DNA from: JAHQVI01 sp963749875
Lineage (GTDB): Bacteria; Pseudomonadota; Alphaproteobacteria; Rhizobiales; Rhodomicrobiaceae
Length of the DNA: 64,000 nucleotides
Direction of reading: 5' to 3'
Assembly (NCBI GenBank): GCA_963749875.1
Contig: CAVVOX010000007.1
Span: 62,001 to 126,000 of the forward strand
The translations under genes were made by a program, and so were the position numbers. Positions 46,587 through 55,499 of this stretch are shown here, piece after piece. Position 1 is the stretch's first letter, and the number at the start of each line of letters is the position of its first letter. The notes under the pieces were generated by a model. That model made no database searches. It saw only the letters and a program-made list of their open reading frames with translations, and was not told the origin of the DNA.

Positions 46587-47883
46587 TTGTCCGAAAGTTT
46601 GCGTCGTCGGCTTGGGTTATATCGGACTTCCGACCGCCACGCTCCTAGCCTCGCGCGGCATCAGGGTCGTCGGCGTCGACGTTAATCCGTCGATCGTCGA
46701 AACGATCAATTCCGGCAGGATCCATATTGCCGAGCCTGACCTTGATCTGAAGGTGCGTCGCGCGGTTCAGTCGCGCTTGCTGACCGCAAAGACCAGGCCC
46801 GAGGCGGCCGACATCTTCATCATCGCCGTCCCCACACCGCTTGCATTCGACAAGCGGCCGATTGTCGAGCACGTGTTTGCTGCTGCGGATGCGCTCGCAC
46901 CATATCTCCAGCGCGATGGTCTAGTCATTTTGGAATCCACCTCTCCCGTCGGAACGACGGAGCAACTCTGCAAACGCCTTGCGGCACGCCGGCCGGACCT
47001 GGCATTCCCACTGGAATCAGCCACGGGACGCCAAGCGGATATTGCCGTCGCCTATTGCCCCGAGCGAGTTCTGCCAGGCAAGATCCTGAAGGAACTGGTC
47101 GAGAACGATCGTTGCATAGGGGGAATGAGTGAAGCATGTACCACCAAAGCACGGCGCTTCTATGAAAGCTTCGTTCGGGGCACCTGCATCGAGACCTCCG
47201 CGCGGACGGCCGAAATGGTGAAGCTCACGGAAAATGCGTTCCGGGATCTGAATATCGCCTTCGCCAATGAGCTGTCGATGATCTGCGAGCAGTTGGACGT
47301 CAATGTGTGGGATTTGATTGCGCTCGCGAACCGCCACCCACGTGTTCAGATTCTGCAGCCGGGGCCGGGCGTCGGCGGACACTGCATCGCGGTCGATCCC
47401 TGGTTCATCGTCGACGCGGCTCCGGACAGAGCCCGGCTGATCCGCACGGCGCGCGAGGTAAACGACGAAAAGACCAACTATGTGCTCGACAAGATTCGCA
47501 AGCTGATCGCGCGCCACCCGGACCGTCAGGTGTCCTGTCTCGGCCTGTCTTTCAAGGCAAATGTCGACGATCTGCGAGAGAGCCCTGCCCTGGAAATCGT
47601 CACCCGGCTCGGCGAGGAATATGGCAGCCGCATTTCAGTCGTCGAACCGTTCATCGACAAACTCCCGGAACAACTCATTAAGCTCGGCGTAAGGCAACAG
47701 TCGCTGACCGAGGCTCTCGCCGGGGGCAACATCGCGGTTCTGCTCGTCGACCATGATCTATTCCGCAGAGTGGACGCAGACGGCTGGGACGGAGCAGTCC
47801 TCTACGACACACGCGGAATCTGGACCGAACATATGGCGCAATTCGATCAGGGTACGCACCGCTCGCAAACCGAAGCAGCATGA
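46576..47883 (+). CDS. wecC: UDP-N-acetyl-D-mannosamine dehydrogenase
   Basis: The protein is 435 residues from ATG 46576, preceded by AAGGAG; the longer frame overlaps wecB too far. It oxidises UDP-ManNAc to UDP-ManNAcA with NAD. Motifs: VVGLGYIGLPTATLLASRG near residue 10, STSPVGTTEQL near residue 118, AYCPERVLPGKIL near residue 158, KLTENAFRDLNIAFANEL near residue 215 and the catalytic cysteine in GVGGHCIAVDPWF near residue 268. The VDPWF ending is typical of WecC rather than UDP-glucose dehydrogenase. Confidence 0.95.
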   Translation: MHPDCPKVCVVGLGYIGLPTATLLASRGIRVVGVDVNPSIVETINSGRIHIAEPDLDLKVRRAVQSRLLTAKTRPEAADIFIIAVPTPLAFDKRPIVEHVFAAADALAPYLQRDGLVILESTSPVGTTEQLCKRLAARRPDLAFPLESATGRQADIAVAYCPERVLPGKILKELVENDRCIGGMSEACTTKARRFYESFVRGTCIETSARTAEMVKLTENAFRDLNIAFANELSMICEQLDVNVWDLIALANRHPRVQILQPGPGVGGHCIAVDPWFIVDAAPDRARLIRTAREVNDEKTNYVLDKIRKLIARHPDRQVSCLGLSFKANVDDLRESPALEIVTRLGEEYGSRISVVEPFIDKLPEQLIKLGVRQQSLTEALAGGNIAVLLVDHDLFRRVDADGWDGAVLYDTRGIWTEHMAQFDQGTHRSQTEAA

Positions 47884-47995
47884 TGGTGAACGGACGTCGA
47901 GGCCGAAACAGTGATGCAGGAATGCCGGGGTCAACAAAGGTTCGCGCCAACGCGACGCGAACCATCGACAGTGCGGCTAACCGAACCTGGGAAAC

Positions 47996-48472
47996 ATGAT
48001 GCAGTTCCTCCTCCGCCTCCATAAAACCTCTCGCTGGCTGCTTACAAAGCGGCTTAAGATATGCTCGCGGGCCGTTGATGGGCTGATCCGCATCCTTTTC
48101 GCCGCGAGAATACCTGCGGAAGCGCTGATCGATCCTTCGGTGCATTTCAGTCATAACGCGCTGGCCGTCGTTGTGACCAAGGAAGCTCGGATCGGGCCGC
48201 GCTGCCTCATCGGCATGCATGTTCTTTTAGGAAGCCGCTGGCCTATCGAAGGCGGGCCAATCCTGGAGGAGGACGTCGTCGTTCATGCGGGCGCGAAGAT
48301 CATCGGTCCGGTCCGGATTGGCCGCGGCAGCGTAATCGGTGCGAACGCCGTGGTGCTCAGCGATATCCCGCCCCATTCCCTCGCCGTCGGCGTTCCCGCT
48401 TCGATCAAGAAGTCCGGAATTGAGATCGATGAATATCGGAGCAGCACTCAGGCGGCCGATGCGGCCGCTTGA
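47996..48472 (+). CDS. Left-handed beta-helix acyltransferase
   Basis: The 158-residue protein has an N-terminal amphipathic stretch and then hexapeptide repeats: KEARIGPRCLIGMHVLLGS, GGPILEEDVVVHAGAKIIGPVRIGRGSVIGANAVVLSDIP, ending GVPASIKKS as in serine acetyltransferase-like enzymes. It probably O-acetylates a sugar of the polymer. Its 3' end overlaps the convergent glycosyltransferase gene by 25 bases. Confidence 0.88.
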   Translation: MMQFLLRLHKTSRWLLTKRLKICSRAVDGLIRILFAARIPAEALIDPSVHFSHNALAVVVTKEARIGPRCLIGMHVLLGSRWPIEGGPILEEDVVVHAGAKIIGPVRIGRGSVIGANAVVLSDIPPHSLAVGVPASIKKSGIEIDEYRSSTQAADAAA

Positions 48473-49619
48473 GCCCTTTCACCCATCGCGAGCGCAATGA
48501 GCTCCCGATAATGCGCGCCGATCGCCTCCCGGCGAAGAACATCGAATGCTCCTTGATCCTGGAAGAAACCGATGCGCTCTTTCAAATGCCGCTGCTCCGA
48601 GATCAGATAGCATAGACCCTCGGCAATATCGTCCGTAGACTGTGGATTGCAGCGATAGCCGATATCCATATCGGTGAAGAACCCATCGACACCCTCGCCC
48701 TGAGACCAAAGTATCGGAACGCTGGCCAGCACCGCCTCGACGTAGACCATCCCAAAGGTTTCCGGGCGGCTCGGAAGGACAAAAGCTGCATATCCATTCA
48801 TGACGCTTTGGACCTCGCGATGGTCGAGCGCATTCATAGAGTCTCACGCGATCGGCGACGCCAGCTTCGCTAATTTGACGTGTCATGTCGATCAGCGACC
48901 TCGGGCCTCCACGGCCGAAAACGTCAAGCCTGAGCTCCGGCAGCTCCTTGGATACCGCAGCGACGGCCCTGACAAGCCGGTGAAACCCTTTCCGTTTCCA
49001 GGAATCGAAGGCGAAAACGGACAAGAGCCGCGGCATTTCGCAGAATACCGGCGGCAAGAGGGCGTCAGCCTTCGTGATAACCGGCAACAGCCTGAATTTG
49101 CGGCGGTCTATTTCTAACGCGTCAGCGAAATAGTCGCAGAGTCCAGGGCGCGGCCGGAAGGAGCATCACCGCATCGCGCGCAATTGCGCGGAAAGCTGAT
49201 TTCAAATTCGGCTTGGCCTCGAAAACCCGGCGATCCGTGTCACCCCAAATACTTGCGACAAACGGACATCCGATTGATTGCGACAAGCGATGCGCGACTA
49301 GCCCATCCACCGTGAATTTGTGGGCATGGATCAGATCCGGAACGATGCCCCGCTTGGCCAGATCTTCAAGAACGAAATCGGCAAGCTGGCTCAAATGGTG
49401 CGACAGGCGTAGGCCATAGGGCGGCGCTCCGTACGCTATTGCCAGATGGCCATCACCGAACGGCCGGGCCGCAATTCCAGCCCGCCAGCTGACCCGGTTG
49501 AGAGAATAGACAATGTTATGGAAGTTGCTTGCCGATTCGATCAGCGATGGCACGGCTTTCGTTTTGCCTGGAACGAGCGGATCGGGAAAATCAGCCGTAA
49601 TATGAACGAGGATCTTCAT
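48448..49619 (-). pseudogene. GT4-type glycosyltransferase, broken by two frameshifts
   Basis: Three consecutive frames make one protein: MKILVHITADFPDPLVPGK from ATG 49619 to about LLPAAP; then LCDYFADALEIDRRKF through RQISEAGVADRVRLY; then NALDHREVQSVMNGYAAFVLP to the stop at 48448. Each switch needs one base fewer, near 49138-49148 and near 48833-48843. The corrected protein of about 389 residues is a GT-B retaining transferase with the EX7E motif in RPETFGMVYVEA. Both junctions include GAGTC. It should add a sugar to the repeat unit; as sequenced it would be inactive. Confidence 0.78.
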
Positions 49620-50958
49620 TAATTTTCCAATTTGGAGGCAAAGTGACAGCGAATGCAAAAGCAAGAGAGCAGATATTTGCGACCGTGCCGAACGCACTTG
49701 ACTCGGTAATGCCATTCAGAAGCACATAAGCAAGAAGGATGAGAGCGGTGCGGTCGGCCAGATAGGCAGCGCGAAGCCCGACGAACACTATCGAGAGACA
49801 AAAAAGCCCAACACCGATCCAACCCGTCGTCAGCAAGAGCTGCAGGATGATGTTGTGCGCATGCGAGGTCCGAAATCCGACCTCCTGCTCATGCTGCGGA
49901 AGAACGAAGACGGAGCTTGCATAACCAAATCCAGTCCACGACCGCCCCTCAATCAGTCTCGGCACCGCGGACCAGATGCTGGCGCGTCCGGTCATTGACG
50001 TCACTTCTTCGATATCGCCGCTACGCGACATGAGTCGGAGCACTCCATCTTCCACGGGAAGAATAAGAACAGCCGCCAGCATCCCCACAGACAGAGCAAA
50101 GATCAGGAGATAGAGCCTGCGCCAGCGAAGCAGGATCGCGGCAGCACCAAGCACAAACACCATGCCAATCGAGGTGCGCGAGTTGCTCATCAACAGGCAA
50201 ATGCTCAGGACGACAGTTGAAACCGGCAGGAACAGCGGATGAAGCCGACGAAACTCGCTCGCATATAGAATGATGAGCACCAGGCCGAACGCCGCGATGC
50301 GGCCCATATTGTTCGCGCTTCCGGCGATGCCCGCCATCCGCGCGCTGATATAGCGCTGATCGTTGAACCAGTAGACGAAGCGCCCAAGCTCCGGGACCGC
50401 AAAATAAACGATGATCGAAATAACGCAGAACGCGGTGATCGCCGCCACCGTTGCCGCGAAAACATCGGCCGGATAAAGACTTGAAAACAAAAAGGCGGAA
50501 AAAATGACATAGGCAAATATGGAGAGCGCGGCCACGGCGCTATAAGCCGGATAGGGCGATACCGCCGCGGTGAACAAAATCCAGGCAATGAACATCAGCC
50601 ATGGAACATTGGTCGGCGTGATCACCTGAGGCAGCCAGCGTCGCAGATGAATGAGCGCGACAAGAGCGATCGTGCTCCAAACGCCGATTTTAAGCAGCAC
50701 CTGAAAATCGGCCGCTTTGTCCGCGTAGTCACGGTTCCGAAAATTTGCGTCGATGAGAAATACCGCGGCAAAGACGATCAGCAGGATTGCCGTCGGCGAA
50801 CCGCGGGCGGCGCACCAAAACAGAATGCCCCCTGCAACCAGGGCCGGTATAGCGGCCGCCCCCCAGAGCGCGTCAGGAATAAGAACAAGGCTCAGGAAAA
50901 GCGCCAAAACGGTCGCTGCACCAAGCACAACCGAGGCGCGCGCGTCGGTCACCGTCAT
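49591..50958 (-). CDS. O-antigen ligase-like/Wzy-type polymerase
   Basis: The protein is 455 residues from ATG 50958, whose ATGA overlaps the stop of the flippase gene. About 12 hydrophobic helices are visible, with a larger periplasmic loop near residues 310-350 containing SMTGRASIWSAVPRLIEGRSWTG-like sequence and a following HAHNIILQLLLTTGWIG motif, the Wzy_C signature. In this context, polymerisation of lipid-linked repeat units is the likely job, rather than ligation to lipid A core. Its end overlaps the glycosyltransferase start by 29 bases. Confidence 0.88.
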   Translation of the reverse strand: MTVTDARASVVLGAATVLALFLSLVLIPDALWGAAAIPALVAGGILFWCAARGSPTAILLIVFAAVFLIDANFRNRDYADKAADFQVLLKIGVWSTIALVALIHLRRWLPQVITPTNVPWLMFIAWILFTAAVSPYPAYSAVAALSIFAYVIFSAFLFSSLYPADVFAATVAAITAFCVISIIVYFAVPELGRFVYWFNDQRYISARMAGIAGSANNMGRIAAFGLVLIILYASEFRRLHPLFLPVSTVVLSICLLMSNSRTSIGMVFVLGAAAILLRWRRLYLLIFALSVGMLAAVLILPVEDGVLRLMSRSGDIEEVTSMTGRASIWSAVPRLIEGRSWTGFGYASSVFVLPQHEQEVGFRTSHAHNIILQLLLTTGWIGVGLFCLSIVFVGLRAAYLADRTALILLAYVLLNGITESSAFGTVANICSLAFAFAVTLPPNWKINEDPRSYYG

Positions 50959-52217
50959 CGAGCCGTTTCTCGATAAAGGCAAAGGGTCGCTCCTCCAACT
51001 GCGACGAAGGCTCCGGCGGCACATGCGACGATCGCGCCCATTTCAGCGAAACGGAAAATCAGCGGCGCAGCAAGACCGACCGCAACCGCCGAGCCCGCAG
51101 CACGGACCGAGTAATGACTGCGGAAGCTACCCCTCGCATAAACAAGAGACTCAAGCGGCATCAGGCAGCTGATTAAAACAAACACCGGCAACCAGGCCAT
51201 GATGACCGCGCCCGCCCCGGCAAATTTGGGGCCGTAGACCAGCTGAAGCACCACATCCGCAAACGGATAGATCATGGCTCCGAACAGGCAGCCGGTCGCC
51301 GCGTAGATGCCGGCAATCCTCAGTGCCGCCTTAAGCGCATCCGACCCTTGCATCGACACGCGCTCCGCAAAGGCCGCCTTATCCGCAACGTCAAGACCGC
51401 GAAGCAGTATCTGGAGCGGCTGCAATAGACTGCGCGTCGCGACAAATAGGGCCGCATGAACCGGCGGCTGAATGGCTCCCAGAAGAAACAGCGGAATGTG
51501 GGAATAGCCGGCAGACGCGCCAGCGGCGACAAGGGACCATGTACCGTACCGGCCCATGTTCGCCATAAGCAACCGCCGGCCCGAGCGCAGGTTGAAACGG
51601 CCGATCCTTATGGTAACCATCAGGGCGTGGACGACCATGCCTAAGGCGAGGAAGAGAAGAAGAGCGGAAAAGTCGATCCATCGCAGCAGGGCGGCCAGGC
51701 CAAGGACAAAAGATAGAGCGGCATAGGACAAGGAGGCGGCCATGAGTGAGAGCGGATAACCCAGCTTGATGAGCATTGCGCGCGCAAACTCCAGCTCGGC
51801 ATAGGTGACGAGACAGGCGGCCCAAGCCGCAATGATCAGCTGGCCGTAATGCGGGATTCCAAACCCATCCGCAAACAACACCCCGATCGCCCCGGATAGC
51901 AACGCCGCCGTAATCACGATCCAATGCTGTGCGATCAGGCCCCCGGCCCGGCGCCGCGACCGTGATTGCCGCTGTAGCATGAGAGGAATGACCAGCGTGT
52001 GTCGCTGAACCGACTGAATTAGGAGGGCTGCGGCAAGGCCGAGCCCATAGGCGGCGAGCCCTTCTGCGGCGAATGCGCGGCCAATGGCGATCGTCAGCCA
52101 GAAATTTGCCACCGCAGCTAGCATCTGATCACCGACCGTCGCCGCGCGGGCGAGGAACGCTGGGGCCGGCCGAAAATGTCCGATGGTCTTGAAAGTTGCG
52201 CCAGTGGCAATCGTCAT
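50955..52217 (-). CDS. Wzx-type polysaccharide flippase (MATE/PST family)
   Basis: The protein is 420 residues if started at ATG 52217; a TTG at 52289 is possible but gives an odd N-terminus and neither site has a strong ribosome site. About 12 membrane helices are visible, with AATVGDQMLAAVANFWLTIAI at the start as in oligosaccharide flippases. It would turn lipid-linked repeat units to the periplasmic side. It is the first gene of a minus-strand unit with the polymerase and glycosyltransferase. Confidence 0.85.
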   Translation of the reverse strand: MTIATGATFKTIGHFRPAPAFLARAATVGDQMLAAVANFWLTIAIGRAFAAEGLAAYGLGLAAALLIQSVQRHTLVIPLMLQRQSRSRRRAGGLIAQHWIVITAALLSGAIGVLFADGFGIPHYGQLIIAAWAACLVTYAELEFARAMLIKLGYPLSLMAASLSYAALSFVLGLAALLRWIDFSALLLFLALGMVVHALMVTIRIGRFNLRSGRRLLMANMGRYGTWSLVAAGASAGYSHIPLFLLGAIQPPVHAALFVATRSLLQPLQILLRGLDVADKAAFAERVSMQGSDALKAALRIAGIYAATGCLFGAMIYPFADVVLQLVYGPKFAGAGAVIMAWLPVFVLISCLMPLESLVYARGSFRSHYSVRAAGSAVAVGLAAPLIFRFAEMGAIVACAAGAFVAVGGATLCLYRETAR

Positions 52218-52289
52218 GGAGCTTGTGGCTTTGAAAAAAGTTGATGCCGACGCCTGAGGCAGAACGCTCTCTTGGCAATCTCGCGTCAA

Positions 52290-53079
52290 TCAGGACAATC
52301 TATGGTTGATTCAATAATTCCCATAAACCTATACGGGCTTCTGACCCCTGTCATTAGGGTCGTTGCTTAATCAACAATCAATTCGCAGATGGCCCCGCTT
52401 TGAAGCCGTCCGTAAACAGCTCGCAGCAAGTTCGAAGCAGATCTGCGATCGCCGGGCGATGCCTCACGCCGATGCTCGCTGGTGATGCGGCTCCATAGAC
52501 CAATCCGCATTTGCCGGCCGCACTTCTTGCGGATCGGCTGTCGCCGCATTCCACACTTCGCCCCGGAGCCACGGCCCCTGATACATCACTGCGTCCTTAG
52601 AGACACAGACCTCAAAAATACAACTAAAAATTGCGATAAACGAGAGAATGCAGGCATCGGTTGCTATTGACGCCTTGCCTCATCCCGGCTATTTCGGCAC
52701 AAGGATGTTCTGCCGTGGAAGCCGCTCAATTAGAAGCATTCCGGCTCAGTAAGGTTTCCACAAAAAAAAATATAAGAAAGATTTCCCGATTTTGGCAACA
52801 ATCAGCCCATTCACTGCATTCTATTGTAAGATATTTCTCCTTCTGGAGTAGAAAACCATACACTTATATTTGGATCATCGTTTTATTAATGTTACAAAGA
52901 CCCGTCTGGCATACAAACGGAAATACCAATAAGAAACTGGATTCGTTGCTTCTTTCGGAAGCAAGGAATGGCGGATGCGTCTCTTAGTTGCGTTTAATAG
53001 TCGACGTATTCGTCTGCACGAGCCGTAAGGTTCGTCAAGTATGAGTATTTATAGGTCAGAATATATGGAGACAATTATG
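52290..53079. other. AT-rich non-coding pocket before the curlin-like gene
   Basis: This roughly 790-base gap falls to a visibly lower GC content from about 52,600 on (long A runs at 52761-52770, many TA steps), in contrast with GC-rich genes on either side. Open frames here have no good start or family likeness. It probably holds promoters for the flippase unit and the curlin-like gene. Confidence 0.55.
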
Positions 53080-53646
53080 AAGCGATCATTCCTTGTAGCA
53101 ACCGCGATCTTGTTCGCAATATCTGCACCCTCTCTTGCCGACGACAATACGTCCACGATTGACCAACTCGGCACCAACAGCTCGGTTAACGTTCAGCAGT
53201 TCGGCCCCAATACGACCAACGACTCGATCGTCAATCAGGTCGGCGGTGACGGCAATAGCGCCGAGATCGTTCAAAAAGGTGATACGAATATCAATGGTTC
53301 AACCGTATTCCAGTTTGGCAGCAACCAAACTGCGCTGGTCACCCAGGAAGGGCAGGACAACCTCAATACGTCAACTCTGACCCAGGCGGGCGGCGACAAT
53401 CTGGCCGATATTCATCAGCGCGGTAACGGCAATACCAACGTCTCCGACGTTGATATCGAAGCTGGCTTCGGAAATGAGATCGAAGTCGACCAGTTCGGCG
53501 CGGACAATACGAGCACCTCGACGATCAGCACCTTGTCATTCAACAGCACGGTCGACGTCCAGCAGCACGGCTCGAACAACACGAACACATCGACGGTCAA
53601 CACCGGCTTGGTCGGTGGCAATACAGCCATGGTGGATCAGCACTAG
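53080..53646 (+). CDS. Curlin-like amyloid repeat protein
   Basis: The protein is 188 residues from ATG 53080, preceded by GGAGA. A signal peptide (KRSFLVATAILFAISAPSLA) covers residues 1-21. The rest is about seven imperfect repeats of 22-25 residues with the curlin pattern: Ser, hydrophobic, Gln, Gly, Asn, hydrophobic, Gln (as in STIDQLGTNSSVNVQQFG and STLTQAGGDNLADIHQRG). No Cys or Trp is present, and Asn, Gln, Gly, Ser and Thr dominate. Such repeats stack as beta-strands in curli fibres. No csgB, csgE, csgF or csgG gene is in the window, so the secretion route is unknown. Confidence 0.85.
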   Translation, partial: KRSFLVATAILFAISAPSLADDNTSTIDQLGTNSSVNVQQFGPNTTNDSIVNQVGGDGNSAEIVQKGDTNINGSTVFQFGSNQTALVTQEGQDNLNTSTLTQAGGDNLADIHQRGNGNTNVSDVDIEAGFGNEIEVDQFGADNTSTSTISTLSFNSTVDVQQHGSNNTNTSTVNTGLVGGNTAMVDQH

Positions 53647-53661
53647 ATCCCCGCACGCCAA

Positions 53662-53689
53662 TGTGACGGCTAGGCTTCTAGCCGTCACA
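53662..53689 (+). repeat. Perfect 12-bp hairpin after the curlin-like gene
   Basis: TGTGACGGCTAG at 53662-53673 and CTAGCCGTCACA at 53678-53689 form a perfect stem with a GCTT loop, 16 bases after the stop. It may stabilise the 3' end of the mRNA ahead of the terminator that follows. Confidence 0.7.
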
Positions 53690-53712
53690 GCGTTACCTGG
53701 AAAGCCACTTTC

Positions 53713-53743
53713 CCTCCGTCGCAGATCGCGTCGGAGGTTTTTT
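53713..53743 (+). terminator. Rho-independent terminator of the curlin-like gene
   Basis: CCTCCGTCGC at 53713-53722 pairs with GCGTCGGAGG at 53728-53737 with one mismatch, followed directly by six T (53738-53743). This is the clearest intrinsic terminator in the window. Confidence 0.85.
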
Positions 53744-53965
53744 GTTCTGACTGCAAAGCGGAGGAGCGGATATCGAGCCGGCGCAAAATGGACAGAGGCC
53801 AACACCGATTGTCATCGAAACCGTCAAACGCGCTGCGGGCCAGGATCAGGGCAAAGACGGCCGCGATGGCGAGTAGAAGACAGTCGGCTGACTGGCGAAT
53901 TGCCCGAAACGTCGGGCCCGATGGGACAATGACGGCCCATCATATTTGGGCCGGCGGCCGGCGCT

Positions 53966-54093
53966 TAGATCAGCCCTCGTTCAAGTGGACTCACTTGGAC
54001 GAGGTTAAGTCGATCTATTTCAAAAGATGAGCGCAACTGTTCCCGCGTCCATCCCCGCCTCCGCGGGGACATGCTTGGACGCGCGTTGCGCTA
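53966..54093 (+). repeat. Composite palindrome, family A (copy 8)
   Basis: Full-length copy starting TAGATCAGCCCTCGTTC and ending GTTGCGCTAG. Its final CTA provides the TAG stop of leuC on the minus strand. It lies between the convergent curlin-like gene and leuC. The remaining sequence, 53744-53965, shows no gene. Confidence 0.9.
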
Positions 54094-55491
54094 GCCGAAT
54101 GTGCGGATATCGACGAAGCGCCCGTTGATTGCCGCTGCTGCCGCCATCGCGGGCGAAACCAGATGGGTCCGGCCTTTGAAGCCCTGGCGGCCCTCGAAAT
54201 TCCGATTCGAAGTGGAAGCACAGCGCTCATGCGGCGCCAGCTTGTCCGGGTTCATGCCGAGACACATGGAGCAGCCCGGCTCACGCCATTCGAAGCCGGC
54301 GTCGAGGAACACCTTGTCCAGCCCCTCCGCTTCGGCCTGGGCCTTCACCAGACCCGACCCCGGCACGACCATGGCATGAACGCCCTCATGCACCGTCTTG
54401 CCTTCCACGATCTTTGCCGCAGCGCGCAAATCCTCGATCCGCCCGTTCGTGCATGAGCCGAGGAATACCCGGTCGATGGCGATGTCGGTTATCTTCGTGC
54501 CGGGCGTAAGCCCCATATAATCGAGTGCGCGTCTCATCGCCGCGCGCTTGCCCTCATCCGACACGGCGTCCGGATCGGGCACAGCCCCGGCGACCGAGAC
54601 GACATCCTCCGGGCTGGTTCCCCAGGTTACAAGCGGCGGCAGGTTCGCCGCATCGAGCCTGACTTCACGGTCGAAATGCGCATCCGGATCCGAATAGAGG
54701 GTCTCCCAATAGCGCATGGCCGCGTCCCAGGCCGCACCCTTCGGCGCGCGCGGACGCCCCTTGATGTATTCGAACGTCTTTTCGTCCGGCGCGATCAGCC
54801 CGGCGCGGGCGCCGCCCTCGATGGACATGTTGCAGACCGTCATCCGGCCTTCCATCGAAAGCGAACGGATCGCATCGCCGGCATATTCGATGACATGGCC
54901 CGTTCCGCCCGCGGTGCCGATCTCGCCGATAATGGCCAGGATGATGTCCTTTGCCGTCACGCCTTTCGGCAGGGTCCCCTCGACGGAGACCCGCATATTC
55001 TTGGCTTTGGACTGAATCAGGGTCTGGGTCGCCAGCACATGCTCGACTTCGGAGGTTCCGATGCCATGCGCCAGCGCACCGAATGCGCCATGGGTCGAGG
55101 TATGGCTGTCGCCGCAGACAATGGTCGTGCCGGGCAGGGTGAAGCCCTGCTCCGGACCGATCACATGCACGATGCCCTGGCGGACATCGCGCGCATCGTA
55201 ATATTCGACCCCGAAGTCGGCGGCATTCTTGGCCATCGTATCGACCTGAAGCGCCGATTCCGGATCGTCGATCCCCTTGGAGCGATCGGTCGTCGGCACG
55301 TTGTGATCGACCACGGCCAGCGTCTTCTCCGGCGCGCGGACCTTGCGGTTCGCCATGCGCAGGCCTTCGAAGGCCTGGGGGCTCGTCACCTCATGCACGA
55401 GATGGCGGTCAATATAGATGAGGCAAGTGCCATCCGGCTGCTCGTCAACCAGGTGATCGTCCCAGATCTTGTCGTATAGCGTCTTGCCCAT
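54091..55491 (-). CDS. leuC: 3-isopropylmalate dehydratase large subunit
   Basis: The 466-residue aconitase-family enzyme isomerises isopropylmalate in leucine synthesis and needs the small subunit LeuD, not seen here. Iron-sulfur cluster ligands are visible in FLGSCTNGRIEDL near residue 345 and CSMCLGMNPD near residue 407. Others: IYIDRHLVHEVTSPQAFEGL near residue 26 and VCGDSHTSTHGAFG near residue 125. Its stop codon is formed by the end of a palindromic element. Confidence 0.97.
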   Translation of the reverse strand: MGKTLYDKIWDDHLVDEQPDGTCLIYIDRHLVHEVTSPQAFEGLRMANRKVRAPEKTLAVVDHNVPTTDRSKGIDDPESALQVDTMAKNAADFGVEYYDARDVRQGIVHVIGPEQGFTLPGTTIVCGDSHTSTHGAFGALAHGIGTSEVEHVLATQTLIQSKAKNMRVSVEGTLPKGVTAKDIILAIIGEIGTAGGTGHVIEYAGDAIRSLSMEGRMTVCNMSIEGGARAGLIAPDEKTFEYIKGRPRAPKGAAWDAAMRYWETLYSDPDAHFDREVRLDAANLPPLVTWGTSPEDVVSVAGAVPDPDAVSDEGKRAAMRRALDYMGLTPGTKITDIAIDRVFLGSCTNGRIEDLRAAAKIVEGKTVHEGVHAMVVPGSGLVKAQAEAEGLDKVFLDAGFEWREPGCSMCLGMNPDKLAPHERCASTSNRNFEGRQGFKGRTHLVSPAMAAAAAINGRFVDIRTFG

Positions 55492-55499
55492 CGTCTGAC

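Noticed and set aside
52661..52987. A 108-codon TTG-started open frame in the AT-rich gap
   Set aside because: No ribosome site and no protein-like organisation; probably chance in low-GC DNA.
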